Source: Aphanomyces cochlioides (Eukaryota; Oomycota; Saprolegniomycetes; Saprolegniales; Verrucalvaceae). Taken from it: a stretch of 40,822 bases of DNA. Location: contig JAHQRK010000073.1 of assembly GCA_019828595.1 (NCBI GenBank), positions 1 through 40,822 on the forward strand, given 5' to 3'. Under the pieces are notes generated by a model, which made no database searches, was not told where the DNA came from, and was given only the letters and a program-made list of their open reading frames with translations. The translations under genes were made by a program, and so were the position numbers. This document shows positions 22,901-37,351 of this stretch, piece after piece. The number at the start of each line of letters is the position of its first letter. Position 1 is the stretch's first letter.

Positions 22901-23489
22901 ACGTGGGTACCAAAAGTGGAGAAAAAGTGGCATCGAGATGCATTTTGTGGGGTATGATTGGGACTATCGCGTGTTGATTTCGGACCAAGTTGATGCTTGG
23001 TCGTCCACCACACGAGCATGACACCTTTCAAACATGCCAGACGTGGCGAGTGGGTATCTCGATGGGGTCGAGATGTGCATGTGGCACGTGGGTACCAAAA
23101 GTGGAGAAAAAGTGGCATCGAGATGCATTTTGTGGGGTATGATTGGGACTATCGCGTGTTGATTTCGGACCAAGTTGATGCTTGGTCGTCCACCACACGA
23201 GCATGACACCTTTCAAACATGCCAGACGTGGCGAGTGGGTATCTCGATGGGGTCGAGATGTGCATGTGGCACGTGGGTACCAAAAGTGGAGAAAAAGTGG
23301 CATCGAGATGCATTTTGTGGGGTATGATTGGGACTATCGCGTGTTGATTTCGGACCAAGTTGATGCTTGGTCGTCCACCACACGAGCATGACACCTTTCA
23401 AACATGCCAGACGTGGCGAGTGGGTATCTCGATGGGGTCGAGATGTGCATGTGGCACGTGGGTACCAAAAGTGGAGAAAAAGTGGCATC

Positions 23490-23491
23490 GA
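23490..23491 (+). other. 2-bp deletion (GA) in monomer
   Basis: GGCATCGATGCATT replaces GGCATCGAGATGCATT, giving a 183-bp monomer and changing the 5-bp-arm dyad. It marks the right end of the longest unvaried run. Confidence 0.85.
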
Positions 23492-24952
23492 TGCATTTTG
23501 TGGGGTATGATTGGGACTATCGCGTGTTGATTTCGGACCAAGTTGATGCTTGGTCGTCCACCACACGAGCATGACACCTTTCAAACATGCCAGACGTGGC
23601 GAGTGGGTATCTCGATGGGGTCGAGATGTGCATGTGGCACGTGGGTACCAAAAGTGGAGAAAAAGTGGCATCGAGATGCATTTTGTGGGGTATGATTGGG
23701 ACTATCGCGTGTTGATTTCGGACCAAGTTGATGCTTGGTCGTCCACCACACGAGCATGACACCTTTCAAACATGCCAGACGTGGCGAGTGGGTATCTCGA
23801 TGGGGTCGAGATGTGCATGTGGCACGTGGGTACCAAAAGTGGAGAAAAAGTGGCATCGAGATGCATTTTGTGGGGTATGATTGGGACTATCGCGTGTTGA
23901 TTTCGGACCAAGTTGATGCTTGGTCGTCCACCACACGAGCATGACACCTTTCAAACATGCCAGACGTGGCGAGTGGGTATCTCGATGGGGTCGAGATGTG
24001 CATGTGGCACGTGGGTACCAAAAGTGGAGAAAAAGTGGCATCGAGATGCATTTTGTGGGGTATGATTGGGACTATCGCGTGTTGATTTCGGACCAAGTTG
24101 ATGCTTGGTCGTCCACCACACGAGCATGACACCTTTCAAACATGCCAGACGTGGCGAGTGGGTATCTCGATGGGGTCGAGATGTGCATGTGGCACGTGGG
24201 TACCAAAAGTGGAGAAAAAGTGGCATCGAGATGCATTTTGTGGGGTATGATTGGGACTATCGCGTGTTGATTTCGGACCAAGTTGATGCTTGGTCGTCCA
24301 CCACACGAGCATGACACCTTTCAAACATGCCAGACGTGGCGAGTGGGTATCTCGATGGGGTCGAGATGTGCATGTGGCACGTGGGTACCAAAAGTGGAGA
24401 AAAAGTGGCATCGAGATGCATTTTGTGGGGTATGATTGGGACTATCGCGTGTTGATTTCGGACCAAGTTGATGCTTGGTCGTCCACCACACGAGCATGAC
24501 ACCTTTCAAACATGCCAGACGTGGCGAGTGGGTATCTCGATGGGGTCGAGATGTGCATGTGGCACGTGGGTACCAAAAGTGGAGAAAAAGTGGCATCGAG
24601 ATGCATTTTGTGGGGTATGATTGGGACTATCGCGTGTTGATTTCGGACCAAGTTGATGCTTGGTCGTCCACCACACGAGCATGACACCTTTCAAACATGC
24701 CAGACGTGGCGAGTGGGTATCTCGATGGGGTCGAGATGTGCATGTGGCACGTGGGTACCAAAAGTGGAGAAAAAGTGGCATCGAGATGCATTTTGTGGGG
24801 TATGATTGGGACTATCGCGTGTTGATTTCGGACCAAGTTGATGCTTGGTCGTCCACCACACGAGCATGACACCTTTCAAACATGCCAGACGTGGCGAGTG
24901 GGTATCTCGATGGGGTCGAGATGTGCATGTGGCACGTGGGTACCAAAAGTGG

Positions 24953-24958
24953 AAAAAA
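24953..24958 (+). other. G-loss variant GGAAAAAAG, copy 1 of 4
   Basis: The standard GGAGAAAAAG has lost its inner G, leaving six A. The identical change recurs at 27172, 34573 and 37346. The next copy is 12 monomers away. Confidence 0.85.
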
Positions 24959-27171
24959 GTGGCATCGAGATGCATTTTGTGGGGTATGATTGGGACTATC
25001 GCGTGTTGATTTCGGACCAAGTTGATGCTTGGTCGTCCACCACACGAGCATGACACCTTTCAAACATGCCAGACGTGGCGAGTGGGTATCTCGATGGGGT
25101 CGAGATGTGCATGTGGCACGTGGGTACCAAAAGTGGAGAAAAAGTGGCATCGAGATGCATTTTGTGGGGTATGATTGGGACTATCGCGTGTTGATTTCGG
25201 ACCAAGTTGATGCTTGGTCGTCCACCACACGAGCATGACACCTTTCAAACATGCCAGACGTGGCGAGTGGGTATCTCGATGGGGTCGAGATGTGCATGTG
25301 GCACGTGGGTACCAAAAGTGGAGAAAAAGTGGCATCGAGATGCATTTTGTGGGGTATGATTGGGACTATCGCGTGTTGATTTCGGACCAAGTTGATGCTT
25401 GGTCGTCCACCACACGAGCATGACACCTTTCAAACATGCCAGACGTGGCGAGTGGGTATCTCGATGGGGTCGAGATGTGCATGTGGCACGTGGGTACCAA
25501 AAGTGGAGAAAAAGTGGCATCGAGATGCATTTTGTGGGGTATGATTGGGACTATCGCGTGTTGATTTCGGACCAAGTTGATGCTTGGTCGTCCACCACAC
25601 GAGCATGACACCTTTCAAACATGCCAGACGTGGCGAGTGGGTATCTCGATGGGGTCGAGATGTGCATGTGGCACGTGGGTACCAAAAGTGGAGAAAAAGT
25701 GGCATCGAGATGCATTTTGTGGGGTATGATTGGGACTATCGCGTGTTGATTTCGGACCAAGTTGATGCTTGGTCGTCCACCACACGAGCATGACACCTTT
25801 CAAACATGCCAGACGTGGCGAGTGGGTATCTCGATGGGGTCGAGATGTGCATGTGGCACGTGGGTACCAAAAGTGGAGAAAAAGTGGCATCGAGATGCAT
25901 TTTGTGGGGTATGATTGGGACTATCGCGTGTTGATTTCGGACCAAGTTGATGCTTGGTCGTCCACCACACGAGCATGACACCTTTCAAACATGCCAGACG
26001 TGGCGAGTGGGTATCTCGATGGGGTCGAGATGTGCATGTGGCACGTGGGTACCAAAAGTGGAGAAAAAGTGGCATCGAGATGCATTTTGTGGGGTATGAT
26101 TGGGACTATCGCGTGTTGATTTCGGACCAAGTTGATGCTTGGTCGTCCACCACACGAGCATGACACCTTTCAAACATGCCAGACGTGGCGAGTGGGTATC
26201 TCGATGGGGTCGAGATGTGCATGTGGCACGTGGGTACCAAAAGTGGAGAAAAAGTGGCATCGAGATGCATTTTGTGGGGTATGATTGGGACTATCGCGTG
26301 TTGATTTCGGACCAAGTTGATGCTTGGTCGTCCACCACACGAGCATGACACCTTTCAAACATGCCAGACGTGGCGAGTGGGTATCTCGATGGGGTCGAGA
26401 TGTGCATGTGGCACGTGGGTACCAAAAGTGGAGAAAAAGTGGCATCGAGATGCATTTTGTGGGGTATGATTGGGACTATCGCGTGTTGATTTCGGACCAA
26501 GTTGATGCTTGGTCGTCCACCACACGAGCATGACACCTTTCAAACATGCCAGACGTGGCGAGTGGGTATCTCGATGGGGTCGAGATGTGCATGTGGCACG
26601 TGGGTACCAAAAGTGGAGAAAAAGTGGCATCGAGATGCATTTTGTGGGGTATGATTGGGACTATCGCGTGTTGATTTCGGACCAAGTTGATGCTTGGTCG
26701 TCCACCACACGAGCATGACACCTTTCAAACATGCCAGACGTGGCGAGTGGGTATCTCGATGGGGTCGAGATGTGCATGTGGCACGTGGGTACCAAAAGTG
26801 GAGAAAAAGTGGCATCGAGATGCATTTTGTGGGGTATGATTGGGACTATCGCGTGTTGATTTCGGACCAAGTTGATGCTTGGTCGTCCACCACACGAGCA
26901 TGACACCTTTCAAACATGCCAGACGTGGCGAGTGGGTATCTCGATGGGGTCGAGATGTGCATGTGGCACGTGGGTACCAAAAGTGGAGAAAAAGTGGCAT
27001 CGAGATGCATTTTGTGGGGTATGATTGGGACTATCGCGTGTTGATTTCGGACCAAGTTGATGCTTGGTCGTCCACCACACGAGCATGACACCTTTCAAAC
27101 ATGCCAGACGTGGCGAGTGGGTATCTCGATGGGGTCGAGATGTGCATGTGGCACGTGGGTACCAAAAGTGG

Positions 27172-27177
27172 AAAAAA
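27172..27177 (+). other. G-loss variant GGAAAAAAG, copy 2 of 4
   Basis: Same one-base loss as at 24953, 12 monomers downstream of it and about 40 monomers before the third copy. Confidence 0.85.
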
Positions 27178-27490
27178 GTGGCATCGAGATGCATTTTGTG
27201 GGGTATGATTGGGACTATCGCGTGTTGATTTCGGACCAAGTTGATGCTTGGTCGTCCACCACACGAGCATGACACCTTTCAAACATGCCAGACGTGGCGA
27301 GTGGGTATCTCGATGGGGTCGAGATGTGCATGTGGCACGTGGGTACCAAAAGTGGAGAAAAAGTGGCATCGAGATGCATTTTGTGGGGTATGATTGGGAC
27401 TATCGCGTGTTGATTTCGGACCAAGTTGATGCTTGGTCGTCCACCACACGAGCATGACACCTTTCAAACATGCCAGACGTGGCGAGTGGG

Positions 27491-27494
27491 TATA
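27491..27494 (+). other. 2-bp TA duplication in monomer
   Basis: GGGTATATCTCG replaces GGGTATCTCG, giving a 187-bp copy. It is one monomer downstream of the G-loss variant at 27172 and two upstream of the T loss at 27990, so three variants cluster within about 0.8 kb. Confidence 0.85.
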
Positions 27495-27989
27495 TCTCGA
27501 TGGGGTCGAGATGTGCATGTGGCACGTGGGTACCAAAAGTGGAGAAAAAGTGGCATCGAGATGCATTTTGTGGGGTATGATTGGGACTATCGCGTGTTGA
27601 TTTCGGACCAAGTTGATGCTTGGTCGTCCACCACACGAGCATGACACCTTTCAAACATGCCAGACGTGGCGAGTGGGTATCTCGATGGGGTCGAGATGTG
27701 CATGTGGCACGTGGGTACCAAAAGTGGAGAAAAAGTGGCATCGAGATGCATTTTGTGGGGTATGATTGGGACTATCGCGTGTTGATTTCGGACCAAGTTG
27801 ATGCTTGGTCGTCCACCACACGAGCATGACACCTTTCAAACATGCCAGACGTGGCGAGTGGGTATCTCGATGGGGTCGAGATGTGCATGTGGCACGTGGG
27901 TACCAAAAGTGGAGAAAAAGTGGCATCGAGATGCATTTTGTGGGGTATGATTGGGACTATCGCGTGTTGATTTCGGACCAAGTTGATGC

Positions 27990-27991
27990 TG
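27990..27991 (+). other. 1-bp deletion (T) in monomer
   Basis: GATGCTGGTCG replaces GATGCTTGGTCG. It shortens the right arm of the GACCAAG/CTTGGTC dyad by one base. Confidence 0.85.
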
Positions 27992-30900
27992 GTCGTCCAC
28001 CACACGAGCATGACACCTTTCAAACATGCCAGACGTGGCGAGTGGGTATCTCGATGGGGTCGAGATGTGCATGTGGCACGTGGGTACCAAAAGTGGAGAA
28101 AAAGTGGCATCGAGATGCATTTTGTGGGGTATGATTGGGACTATCGCGTGTTGATTTCGGACCAAGTTGATGCTTGGTCGTCCACCACACGAGCATGACA
28201 CCTTTCAAACATGCCAGACGTGGCGAGTGGGTATCTCGATGGGGTCGAGATGTGCATGTGGCACGTGGGTACCAAAAGTGGAGAAAAAGTGGCATCGAGA
28301 TGCATTTTGTGGGGTATGATTGGGACTATCGCGTGTTGATTTCGGACCAAGTTGATGCTTGGTCGTCCACCACACGAGCATGACACCTTTCAAACATGCC
28401 AGACGTGGCGAGTGGGTATCTCGATGGGGTCGAGATGTGCATGTGGCACGTGGGTACCAAAAGTGGAGAAAAAGTGGCATCGAGATGCATTTTGTGGGGT
28501 ATGATTGGGACTATCGCGTGTTGATTTCGGACCAAGTTGATGCTTGGTCGTCCACCACACGAGCATGACACCTTTCAAACATGCCAGACGTGGCGAGTGG
28601 GTATCTCGATGGGGTCGAGATGTGCATGTGGCACGTGGGTACCAAAAGTGGAGAAAAAGTGGCATCGAGATGCATTTTGTGGGGTATGATTGGGACTATC
28701 GCGTGTTGATTTCGGACCAAGTTGATGCTTGGTCGTCCACCACACGAGCATGACACCTTTCAAACATGCCAGACGTGGCGAGTGGGTATCTCGATGGGGT
28801 CGAGATGTGCATGTGGCACGTGGGTACCAAAAGTGGAGAAAAAGTGGCATCGAGATGCATTTTGTGGGGTATGATTGGGACTATCGCGTGTTGATTTCGG
28901 ACCAAGTTGATGCTTGGTCGTCCACCACACGAGCATGACACCTTTCAAACATGCCAGACGTGGCGAGTGGGTATCTCGATGGGGTCGAGATGTGCATGTG
29001 GCACGTGGGTACCAAAAGTGGAGAAAAAGTGGCATCGAGATGCATTTTGTGGGGTATGATTGGGACTATCGCGTGTTGATTTCGGACCAAGTTGATGCTT
29101 GGTCGTCCACCACACGAGCATGACACCTTTCAAACATGCCAGACGTGGCGAGTGGGTATCTCGATGGGGTCGAGATGTGCATGTGGCACGTGGGTACCAA
29201 AAGTGGAGAAAAAGTGGCATCGAGATGCATTTTGTGGGGTATGATTGGGACTATCGCGTGTTGATTTCGGACCAAGTTGATGCTTGGTCGTCCACCACAC
29301 GAGCATGACACCTTTCAAACATGCCAGACGTGGCGAGTGGGTATCTCGATGGGGTCGAGATGTGCATGTGGCACGTGGGTACCAAAAGTGGAGAAAAAGT
29401 GGCATCGAGATGCATTTTGTGGGGTATGATTGGGACTATCGCGTGTTGATTTCGGACCAAGTTGATGCTTGGTCGTCCACCACACGAGCATGACACCTTT
29501 CAAACATGCCAGACGTGGCGAGTGGGTATCTCGATGGGGTCGAGATGTGCATGTGGCACGTGGGTACCAAAAGTGGAGAAAAAGTGGCATCGAGATGCAT
29601 TTTGTGGGGTATGATTGGGACTATCGCGTGTTGATTTCGGACCAAGTTGATGCTTGGTCGTCCACCACACGAGCATGACACCTTTCAAACATGCCAGACG
29701 TGGCGAGTGGGTATCTCGATGGGGTCGAGATGTGCATGTGGCACGTGGGTACCAAAAGTGGAGAAAAAGTGGCATCGAGATGCATTTTGTGGGGTATGAT
29801 TGGGACTATCGCGTGTTGATTTCGGACCAAGTTGATGCTTGGTCGTCCACCACACGAGCATGACACCTTTCAAACATGCCAGACGTGGCGAGTGGGTATC
29901 TCGATGGGGTCGAGATGTGCATGTGGCACGTGGGTACCAAAAGTGGAGAAAAAGTGGCATCGAGATGCATTTTGTGGGGTATGATTGGGACTATCGCGTG
30001 TTGATTTCGGACCAAGTTGATGCTTGGTCGTCCACCACACGAGCATGACACCTTTCAAACATGCCAGACGTGGCGAGTGGGTATCTCGATGGGGTCGAGA
30101 TGTGCATGTGGCACGTGGGTACCAAAAGTGGAGAAAAAGTGGCATCGAGATGCATTTTGTGGGGTATGATTGGGACTATCGCGTGTTGATTTCGGACCAA
30201 GTTGATGCTTGGTCGTCCACCACACGAGCATGACACCTTTCAAACATGCCAGACGTGGCGAGTGGGTATCTCGATGGGGTCGAGATGTGCATGTGGCACG
30301 TGGGTACCAAAAGTGGAGAAAAAGTGGCATCGAGATGCATTTTGTGGGGTATGATTGGGACTATCGCGTGTTGATTTCGGACCAAGTTGATGCTTGGTCG
30401 TCCACCACACGAGCATGACACCTTTCAAACATGCCAGACGTGGCGAGTGGGTATCTCGATGGGGTCGAGATGTGCATGTGGCACGTGGGTACCAAAAGTG
30501 GAGAAAAAGTGGCATCGAGATGCATTTTGTGGGGTATGATTGGGACTATCGCGTGTTGATTTCGGACCAAGTTGATGCTTGGTCGTCCACCACACGAGCA
30601 TGACACCTTTCAAACATGCCAGACGTGGCGAGTGGGTATCTCGATGGGGTCGAGATGTGCATGTGGCACGTGGGTACCAAAAGTGGAGAAAAAGTGGCAT
30701 CGAGATGCATTTTGTGGGGTATGATTGGGACTATCGCGTGTTGATTTCGGACCAAGTTGATGCTTGGTCGTCCACCACACGAGCATGACACCTTTCAAAC
30801 ATGCCAGACGTGGCGAGTGGGTATCTCGATGGGGTCGAGATGTGCATGTGGCACGTGGGTACCAAAAGTGGAGAAAAAGTGGCATCGAGATGCATTTTGT

Positions 30901-32723
30901 GGGGTATGATTGGGACTATCGCGTGTTGATTTCGGACCAAGTTGATGCTTGGTCGTCCACCACACGAGCATGACACCTTTCAAACATGCCAGACGTGGCG
31001 AGTGGGTATCTCGATGGGGTCGAGATGTGCATGTGGCACGTGGGTACCAAAAGTGGAGAAAAAGTGGCATCGAGATGCATTTTGTGGGGTATGATTGGGA
31101 CTATCGCGTGTTGATTTCGGACCAAGTTGATGCTTGGTCGTCCACCACACGAGCATGACACCTTTCAAACATGCCAGACGTGGCGAGTGGGTATCTCGAT
31201 GGGGTCGAGATGTGCATGTGGCACGTGGGTACCAAAAGTGGAGAAAAAGTGGCATCGAGATGCATTTTGTGGGGTATGATTGGGACTATCGCGTGTTGAT
31301 TTCGGACCAAGTTGATGCTTGGTCGTCCACCACACGAGCATGACACCTTTCAAACATGCCAGACGTGGCGAGTGGGTATCTCGATGGGGTCGAGATGTGC
31401 ATGTGGCACGTGGGTACCAAAAGTGGAGAAAAAGTGGCATCGAGATGCATTTTGTGGGGTATGATTGGGACTATCGCGTGTTGATTTCGGACCAAGTTGA
31501 TGCTTGGTCGTCCACCACACGAGCATGACACCTTTCAAACATGCCAGACGTGGCGAGTGGGTATCTCGATGGGGTCGAGATGTGCATGTGGCACGTGGGT
31601 ACCAAAAGTGGAGAAAAAGTGGCATCGAGATGCATTTTGTGGGGTATGATTGGGACTATCGCGTGTTGATTTCGGACCAAGTTGATGCTTGGTCGTCCAC
31701 CACACGAGCATGACACCTTTCAAACATGCCAGACGTGGCGAGTGGGTATCTCGATGGGGTCGAGATGTGCATGTGGCACGTGGGTACCAAAAGTGGAGAA
31801 AAAGTGGCATCGAGATGCATTTTGTGGGGTATGATTGGGACTATCGCGTGTTGATTTCGGACCAAGTTGATGCTTGGTCGTCCACCACACGAGCATGACA
31901 CCTTTCAAACATGCCAGACGTGGCGAGTGGGTATCTCGATGGGGTCGAGATGTGCATGTGGCACGTGGGTACCAAAAGTGGAGAAAAAGTGGCATCGAGA
32001 TGCATTTTGTGGGGTATGATTGGGACTATCGCGTGTTGATTTCGGACCAAGTTGATGCTTGGTCGTCCACCACACGAGCATGACACCTTTCAAACATGCC
32101 AGACGTGGCGAGTGGGTATCTCGATGGGGTCGAGATGTGCATGTGGCACGTGGGTACCAAAAGTGGAGAAAAAGTGGCATCGAGATGCATTTTGTGGGGT
32201 ATGATTGGGACTATCGCGTGTTGATTTCGGACCAAGTTGATGCTTGGTCGTCCACCACACGAGCATGACACCTTTCAAACATGCCAGACGTGGCGAGTGG
32301 GTATCTCGATGGGGTCGAGATGTGCATGTGGCACGTGGGTACCAAAAGTGGAGAAAAAGTGGCATCGAGATGCATTTTGTGGGGTATGATTGGGACTATC
32401 GCGTGTTGATTTCGGACCAAGTTGATGCTTGGTCGTCCACCACACGAGCATGACACCTTTCAAACATGCCAGACGTGGCGAGTGGGTATCTCGATGGGGT
32501 CGAGATGTGCATGTGGCACGTGGGTACCAAAAGTGGAGAAAAAGTGGCATCGAGATGCATTTTGTGGGGTATGATTGGGACTATCGCGTGTTGATTTCGG
32601 ACCAAGTTGATGCTTGGTCGTCCACCACACGAGCATGACACCTTTCAAACATGCCAGACGTGGCGAGTGGGTATCTCGATGGGGTCGAGATGTGCATGTG
32701 GCACGTGGGTACCAAAAGTGGAG

Positions 32724-32729
32724 AAAAAA
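32724..32729 (+). other. A-run expansion (GGAGAAAAAAG)
   Basis: The A run after GGAG is six instead of five, a 186-bp copy. This is a homopolymer change of the kind that may be a sequencing error. Confidence 0.8.
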
Positions 32730-32899
32730 GTGGCATCGAGATGCATTTTGTGGGGTATGATTGGGACTATCGCGTGTTGATTTCGGACCAAGTTGATGCT
32801 TGGTCGTCCACCACACGAGCATGACACCTTTCAAACATGCCAGACGTGGCGAGTGGGTATCTCGATGGGGTCGAGATGTGCATGTGGCACGTGGGTACC

Positions 32900-32900
32900 G
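32900..32900 (+). other. A to G substitution (GGTACCGAAAG), copy 1 of 2
   Basis: The same substitution is present at 39002, 33 monomers downstream. A substitution away from a homopolymer length change is less likely than the A-run variants to be a base-calling error. Confidence 0.85.
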
Positions 32901-34572
32901 AAAGTGGAGAAAAAGTGGCATCGAGATGCATTTTGTGGGGTATGATTGGGACTATCGCGTGTTGATTTCGGACCAAGTTGATGCTTGGTCGTCCACCACA
33001 CGAGCATGACACCTTTCAAACATGCCAGACGTGGCGAGTGGGTATCTCGATGGGGTCGAGATGTGCATGTGGCACGTGGGTACCAAAAGTGGAGAAAAAG
33101 TGGCATCGAGATGCATTTTGTGGGGTATGATTGGGACTATCGCGTGTTGATTTCGGACCAAGTTGATGCTTGGTCGTCCACCACACGAGCATGACACCTT
33201 TCAAACATGCCAGACGTGGCGAGTGGGTATCTCGATGGGGTCGAGATGTGCATGTGGCACGTGGGTACCAAAAGTGGAGAAAAAGTGGCATCGAGATGCA
33301 TTTTGTGGGGTATGATTGGGACTATCGCGTGTTGATTTCGGACCAAGTTGATGCTTGGTCGTCCACCACACGAGCATGACACCTTTCAAACATGCCAGAC
33401 GTGGCGAGTGGGTATCTCGATGGGGTCGAGATGTGCATGTGGCACGTGGGTACCAAAAGTGGAGAAAAAGTGGCATCGAGATGCATTTTGTGGGGTATGA
33501 TTGGGACTATCGCGTGTTGATTTCGGACCAAGTTGATGCTTGGTCGTCCACCACACGAGCATGACACCTTTCAAACATGCCAGACGTGGCGAGTGGGTAT
33601 CTCGATGGGGTCGAGATGTGCATGTGGCACGTGGGTACCAAAAGTGGAGAAAAAGTGGCATCGAGATGCATTTTGTGGGGTATGATTGGGACTATCGCGT
33701 GTTGATTTCGGACCAAGTTGATGCTTGGTCGTCCACCACACGAGCATGACACCTTTCAAACATGCCAGACGTGGCGAGTGGGTATCTCGATGGGGTCGAG
33801 ATGTGCATGTGGCACGTGGGTACCAAAAGTGGAGAAAAAGTGGCATCGAGATGCATTTTGTGGGGTATGATTGGGACTATCGCGTGTTGATTTCGGACCA
33901 AGTTGATGCTTGGTCGTCCACCACACGAGCATGACACCTTTCAAACATGCCAGACGTGGCGAGTGGGTATCTCGATGGGGTCGAGATGTGCATGTGGCAC
34001 GTGGGTACCAAAAGTGGAGAAAAAGTGGCATCGAGATGCATTTTGTGGGGTATGATTGGGACTATCGCGTGTTGATTTCGGACCAAGTTGATGCTTGGTC
34101 GTCCACCACACGAGCATGACACCTTTCAAACATGCCAGACGTGGCGAGTGGGTATCTCGATGGGGTCGAGATGTGCATGTGGCACGTGGGTACCAAAAGT
34201 GGAGAAAAAGTGGCATCGAGATGCATTTTGTGGGGTATGATTGGGACTATCGCGTGTTGATTTCGGACCAAGTTGATGCTTGGTCGTCCACCACACGAGC
34301 ATGACACCTTTCAAACATGCCAGACGTGGCGAGTGGGTATCTCGATGGGGTCGAGATGTGCATGTGGCACGTGGGTACCAAAAGTGGAGAAAAAGTGGCA
34401 TCGAGATGCATTTTGTGGGGTATGATTGGGACTATCGCGTGTTGATTTCGGACCAAGTTGATGCTTGGTCGTCCACCACACGAGCATGACACCTTTCAAA
34501 CATGCCAGACGTGGCGAGTGGGTATCTCGATGGGGTCGAGATGTGCATGTGGCACGTGGGTACCAAAAGTGG

Positions 34573-34578
34573 AAAAAA
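34573..34578 (+). other. G-loss variant GGAAAAAAG, copy 3 of 4
   Basis: Identical one-base loss, 15 monomers before the fourth copy at 37346. Confidence 0.85.
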
Positions 34579-36978
34579 GTGGCATCGAGATGCATTTTGT
34601 GGGGTATGATTGGGACTATCGCGTGTTGATTTCGGACCAAGTTGATGCTTGGTCGTCCACCACACGAGCATGACACCTTTCAAACATGCCAGACGTGGCG
34701 AGTGGGTATCTCGATGGGGTCGAGATGTGCATGTGGCACGTGGGTACCAAAAGTGGAGAAAAAGTGGCATCGAGATGCATTTTGTGGGGTATGATTGGGA
34801 CTATCGCGTGTTGATTTCGGACCAAGTTGATGCTTGGTCGTCCACCACACGAGCATGACACCTTTCAAACATGCCAGACGTGGCGAGTGGGTATCTCGAT
34901 GGGGTCGAGATGTGCATGTGGCACGTGGGTACCAAAAGTGGAGAAAAAGTGGCATCGAGATGCATTTTGTGGGGTATGATTGGGACTATCGCGTGTTGAT
35001 TTCGGACCAAGTTGATGCTTGGTCGTCCACCACACGAGCATGACACCTTTCAAACATGCCAGACGTGGCGAGTGGGTATCTCGATGGGGTCGAGATGTGC
35101 ATGTGGCACGTGGGTACCAAAAGTGGAGAAAAAGTGGCATCGAGATGCATTTTGTGGGGTATGATTGGGACTATCGCGTGTTGATTTCGGACCAAGTTGA
35201 TGCTTGGTCGTCCACCACACGAGCATGACACCTTTCAAACATGCCAGACGTGGCGAGTGGGTATCTCGATGGGGTCGAGATGTGCATGTGGCACGTGGGT
35301 ACCAAAAGTGGAGAAAAAGTGGCATCGAGATGCATTTTGTGGGGTATGATTGGGACTATCGCGTGTTGATTTCGGACCAAGTTGATGCTTGGTCGTCCAC
35401 CACACGAGCATGACACCTTTCAAACATGCCAGACGTGGCGAGTGGGTATCTCGATGGGGTCGAGATGTGCATGTGGCACGTGGGTACCAAAAGTGGAGAA
35501 AAAGTGGCATCGAGATGCATTTTGTGGGGTATGATTGGGACTATCGCGTGTTGATTTCGGACCAAGTTGATGCTTGGTCGTCCACCACACGAGCATGACA
35601 CCTTTCAAACATGCCAGACGTGGCGAGTGGGTATCTCGATGGGGTCGAGATGTGCATGTGGCACGTGGGTACCAAAAGTGGAGAAAAAGTGGCATCGAGA
35701 TGCATTTTGTGGGGTATGATTGGGACTATCGCGTGTTGATTTCGGACCAAGTTGATGCTTGGTCGTCCACCACACGAGCATGACACCTTTCAAACATGCC
35801 AGACGTGGCGAGTGGGTATCTCGATGGGGTCGAGATGTGCATGTGGCACGTGGGTACCAAAAGTGGAGAAAAAGTGGCATCGAGATGCATTTTGTGGGGT
35901 ATGATTGGGACTATCGCGTGTTGATTTCGGACCAAGTTGATGCTTGGTCGTCCACCACACGAGCATGACACCTTTCAAACATGCCAGACGTGGCGAGTGG
36001 GTATCTCGATGGGGTCGAGATGTGCATGTGGCACGTGGGTACCAAAAGTGGAGAAAAAGTGGCATCGAGATGCATTTTGTGGGGTATGATTGGGACTATC
36101 GCGTGTTGATTTCGGACCAAGTTGATGCTTGGTCGTCCACCACACGAGCATGACACCTTTCAAACATGCCAGACGTGGCGAGTGGGTATCTCGATGGGGT
36201 CGAGATGTGCATGTGGCACGTGGGTACCAAAAGTGGAGAAAAAGTGGCATCGAGATGCATTTTGTGGGGTATGATTGGGACTATCGCGTGTTGATTTCGG
36301 ACCAAGTTGATGCTTGGTCGTCCACCACACGAGCATGACACCTTTCAAACATGCCAGACGTGGCGAGTGGGTATCTCGATGGGGTCGAGATGTGCATGTG
36401 GCACGTGGGTACCAAAAGTGGAGAAAAAGTGGCATCGAGATGCATTTTGTGGGGTATGATTGGGACTATCGCGTGTTGATTTCGGACCAAGTTGATGCTT
36501 GGTCGTCCACCACACGAGCATGACACCTTTCAAACATGCCAGACGTGGCGAGTGGGTATCTCGATGGGGTCGAGATGTGCATGTGGCACGTGGGTACCAA
36601 AAGTGGAGAAAAAGTGGCATCGAGATGCATTTTGTGGGGTATGATTGGGACTATCGCGTGTTGATTTCGGACCAAGTTGATGCTTGGTCGTCCACCACAC
36701 GAGCATGACACCTTTCAAACATGCCAGACGTGGCGAGTGGGTATCTCGATGGGGTCGAGATGTGCATGTGGCACGTGGGTACCAAAAGTGGAGAAAAAGT
36801 GGCATCGAGATGCATTTTGTGGGGTATGATTGGGACTATCGCGTGTTGATTTCGGACCAAGTTGATGCTTGGTCGTCCACCACACGAGCATGACACCTTT
36901 CAAACATGCCAGACGTGGCGAGTGGGTATCTCGATGGGGTCGAGATGTGCATGTGGCACGTGGGTACCAAAAGTGGAG

Positions 36979-36982
36979 AAAA
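36979..36982 (+). other. A-run contraction (GGAGAAAAG)
   Basis: The A run is four instead of five, a 184-bp copy two monomers before the G-loss variant at 37346. It is distinct from that variant because the inner G is kept. Confidence 0.8.
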
Positions 36983-37345
36983 GTGGCATCGAGATGCATT
37001 TTGTGGGGTATGATTGGGACTATCGCGTGTTGATTTCGGACCAAGTTGATGCTTGGTCGTCCACCACACGAGCATGACACCTTTCAAACATGCCAGACGT
37101 GGCGAGTGGGTATCTCGATGGGGTCGAGATGTGCATGTGGCACGTGGGTACCAAAAGTGGAGAAAAAGTGGCATCGAGATGCATTTTGTGGGGTATGATT
37201 GGGACTATCGCGTGTTGATTTCGGACCAAGTTGATGCTTGGTCGTCCACCACACGAGCATGACACCTTTCAAACATGCCAGACGTGGCGAGTGGGTATCT
37301 CGATGGGGTCGAGATGTGCATGTGGCACGTGGGTACCAAAAGTGG

Positions 37346-37351
37346 AAAAAA
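37346..37351 (+). other. G-loss variant GGAAAAAAG, copy 4 of 4
   Basis: Identical to the variants at 24953, 27172 and 34573. Confidence 0.85.
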
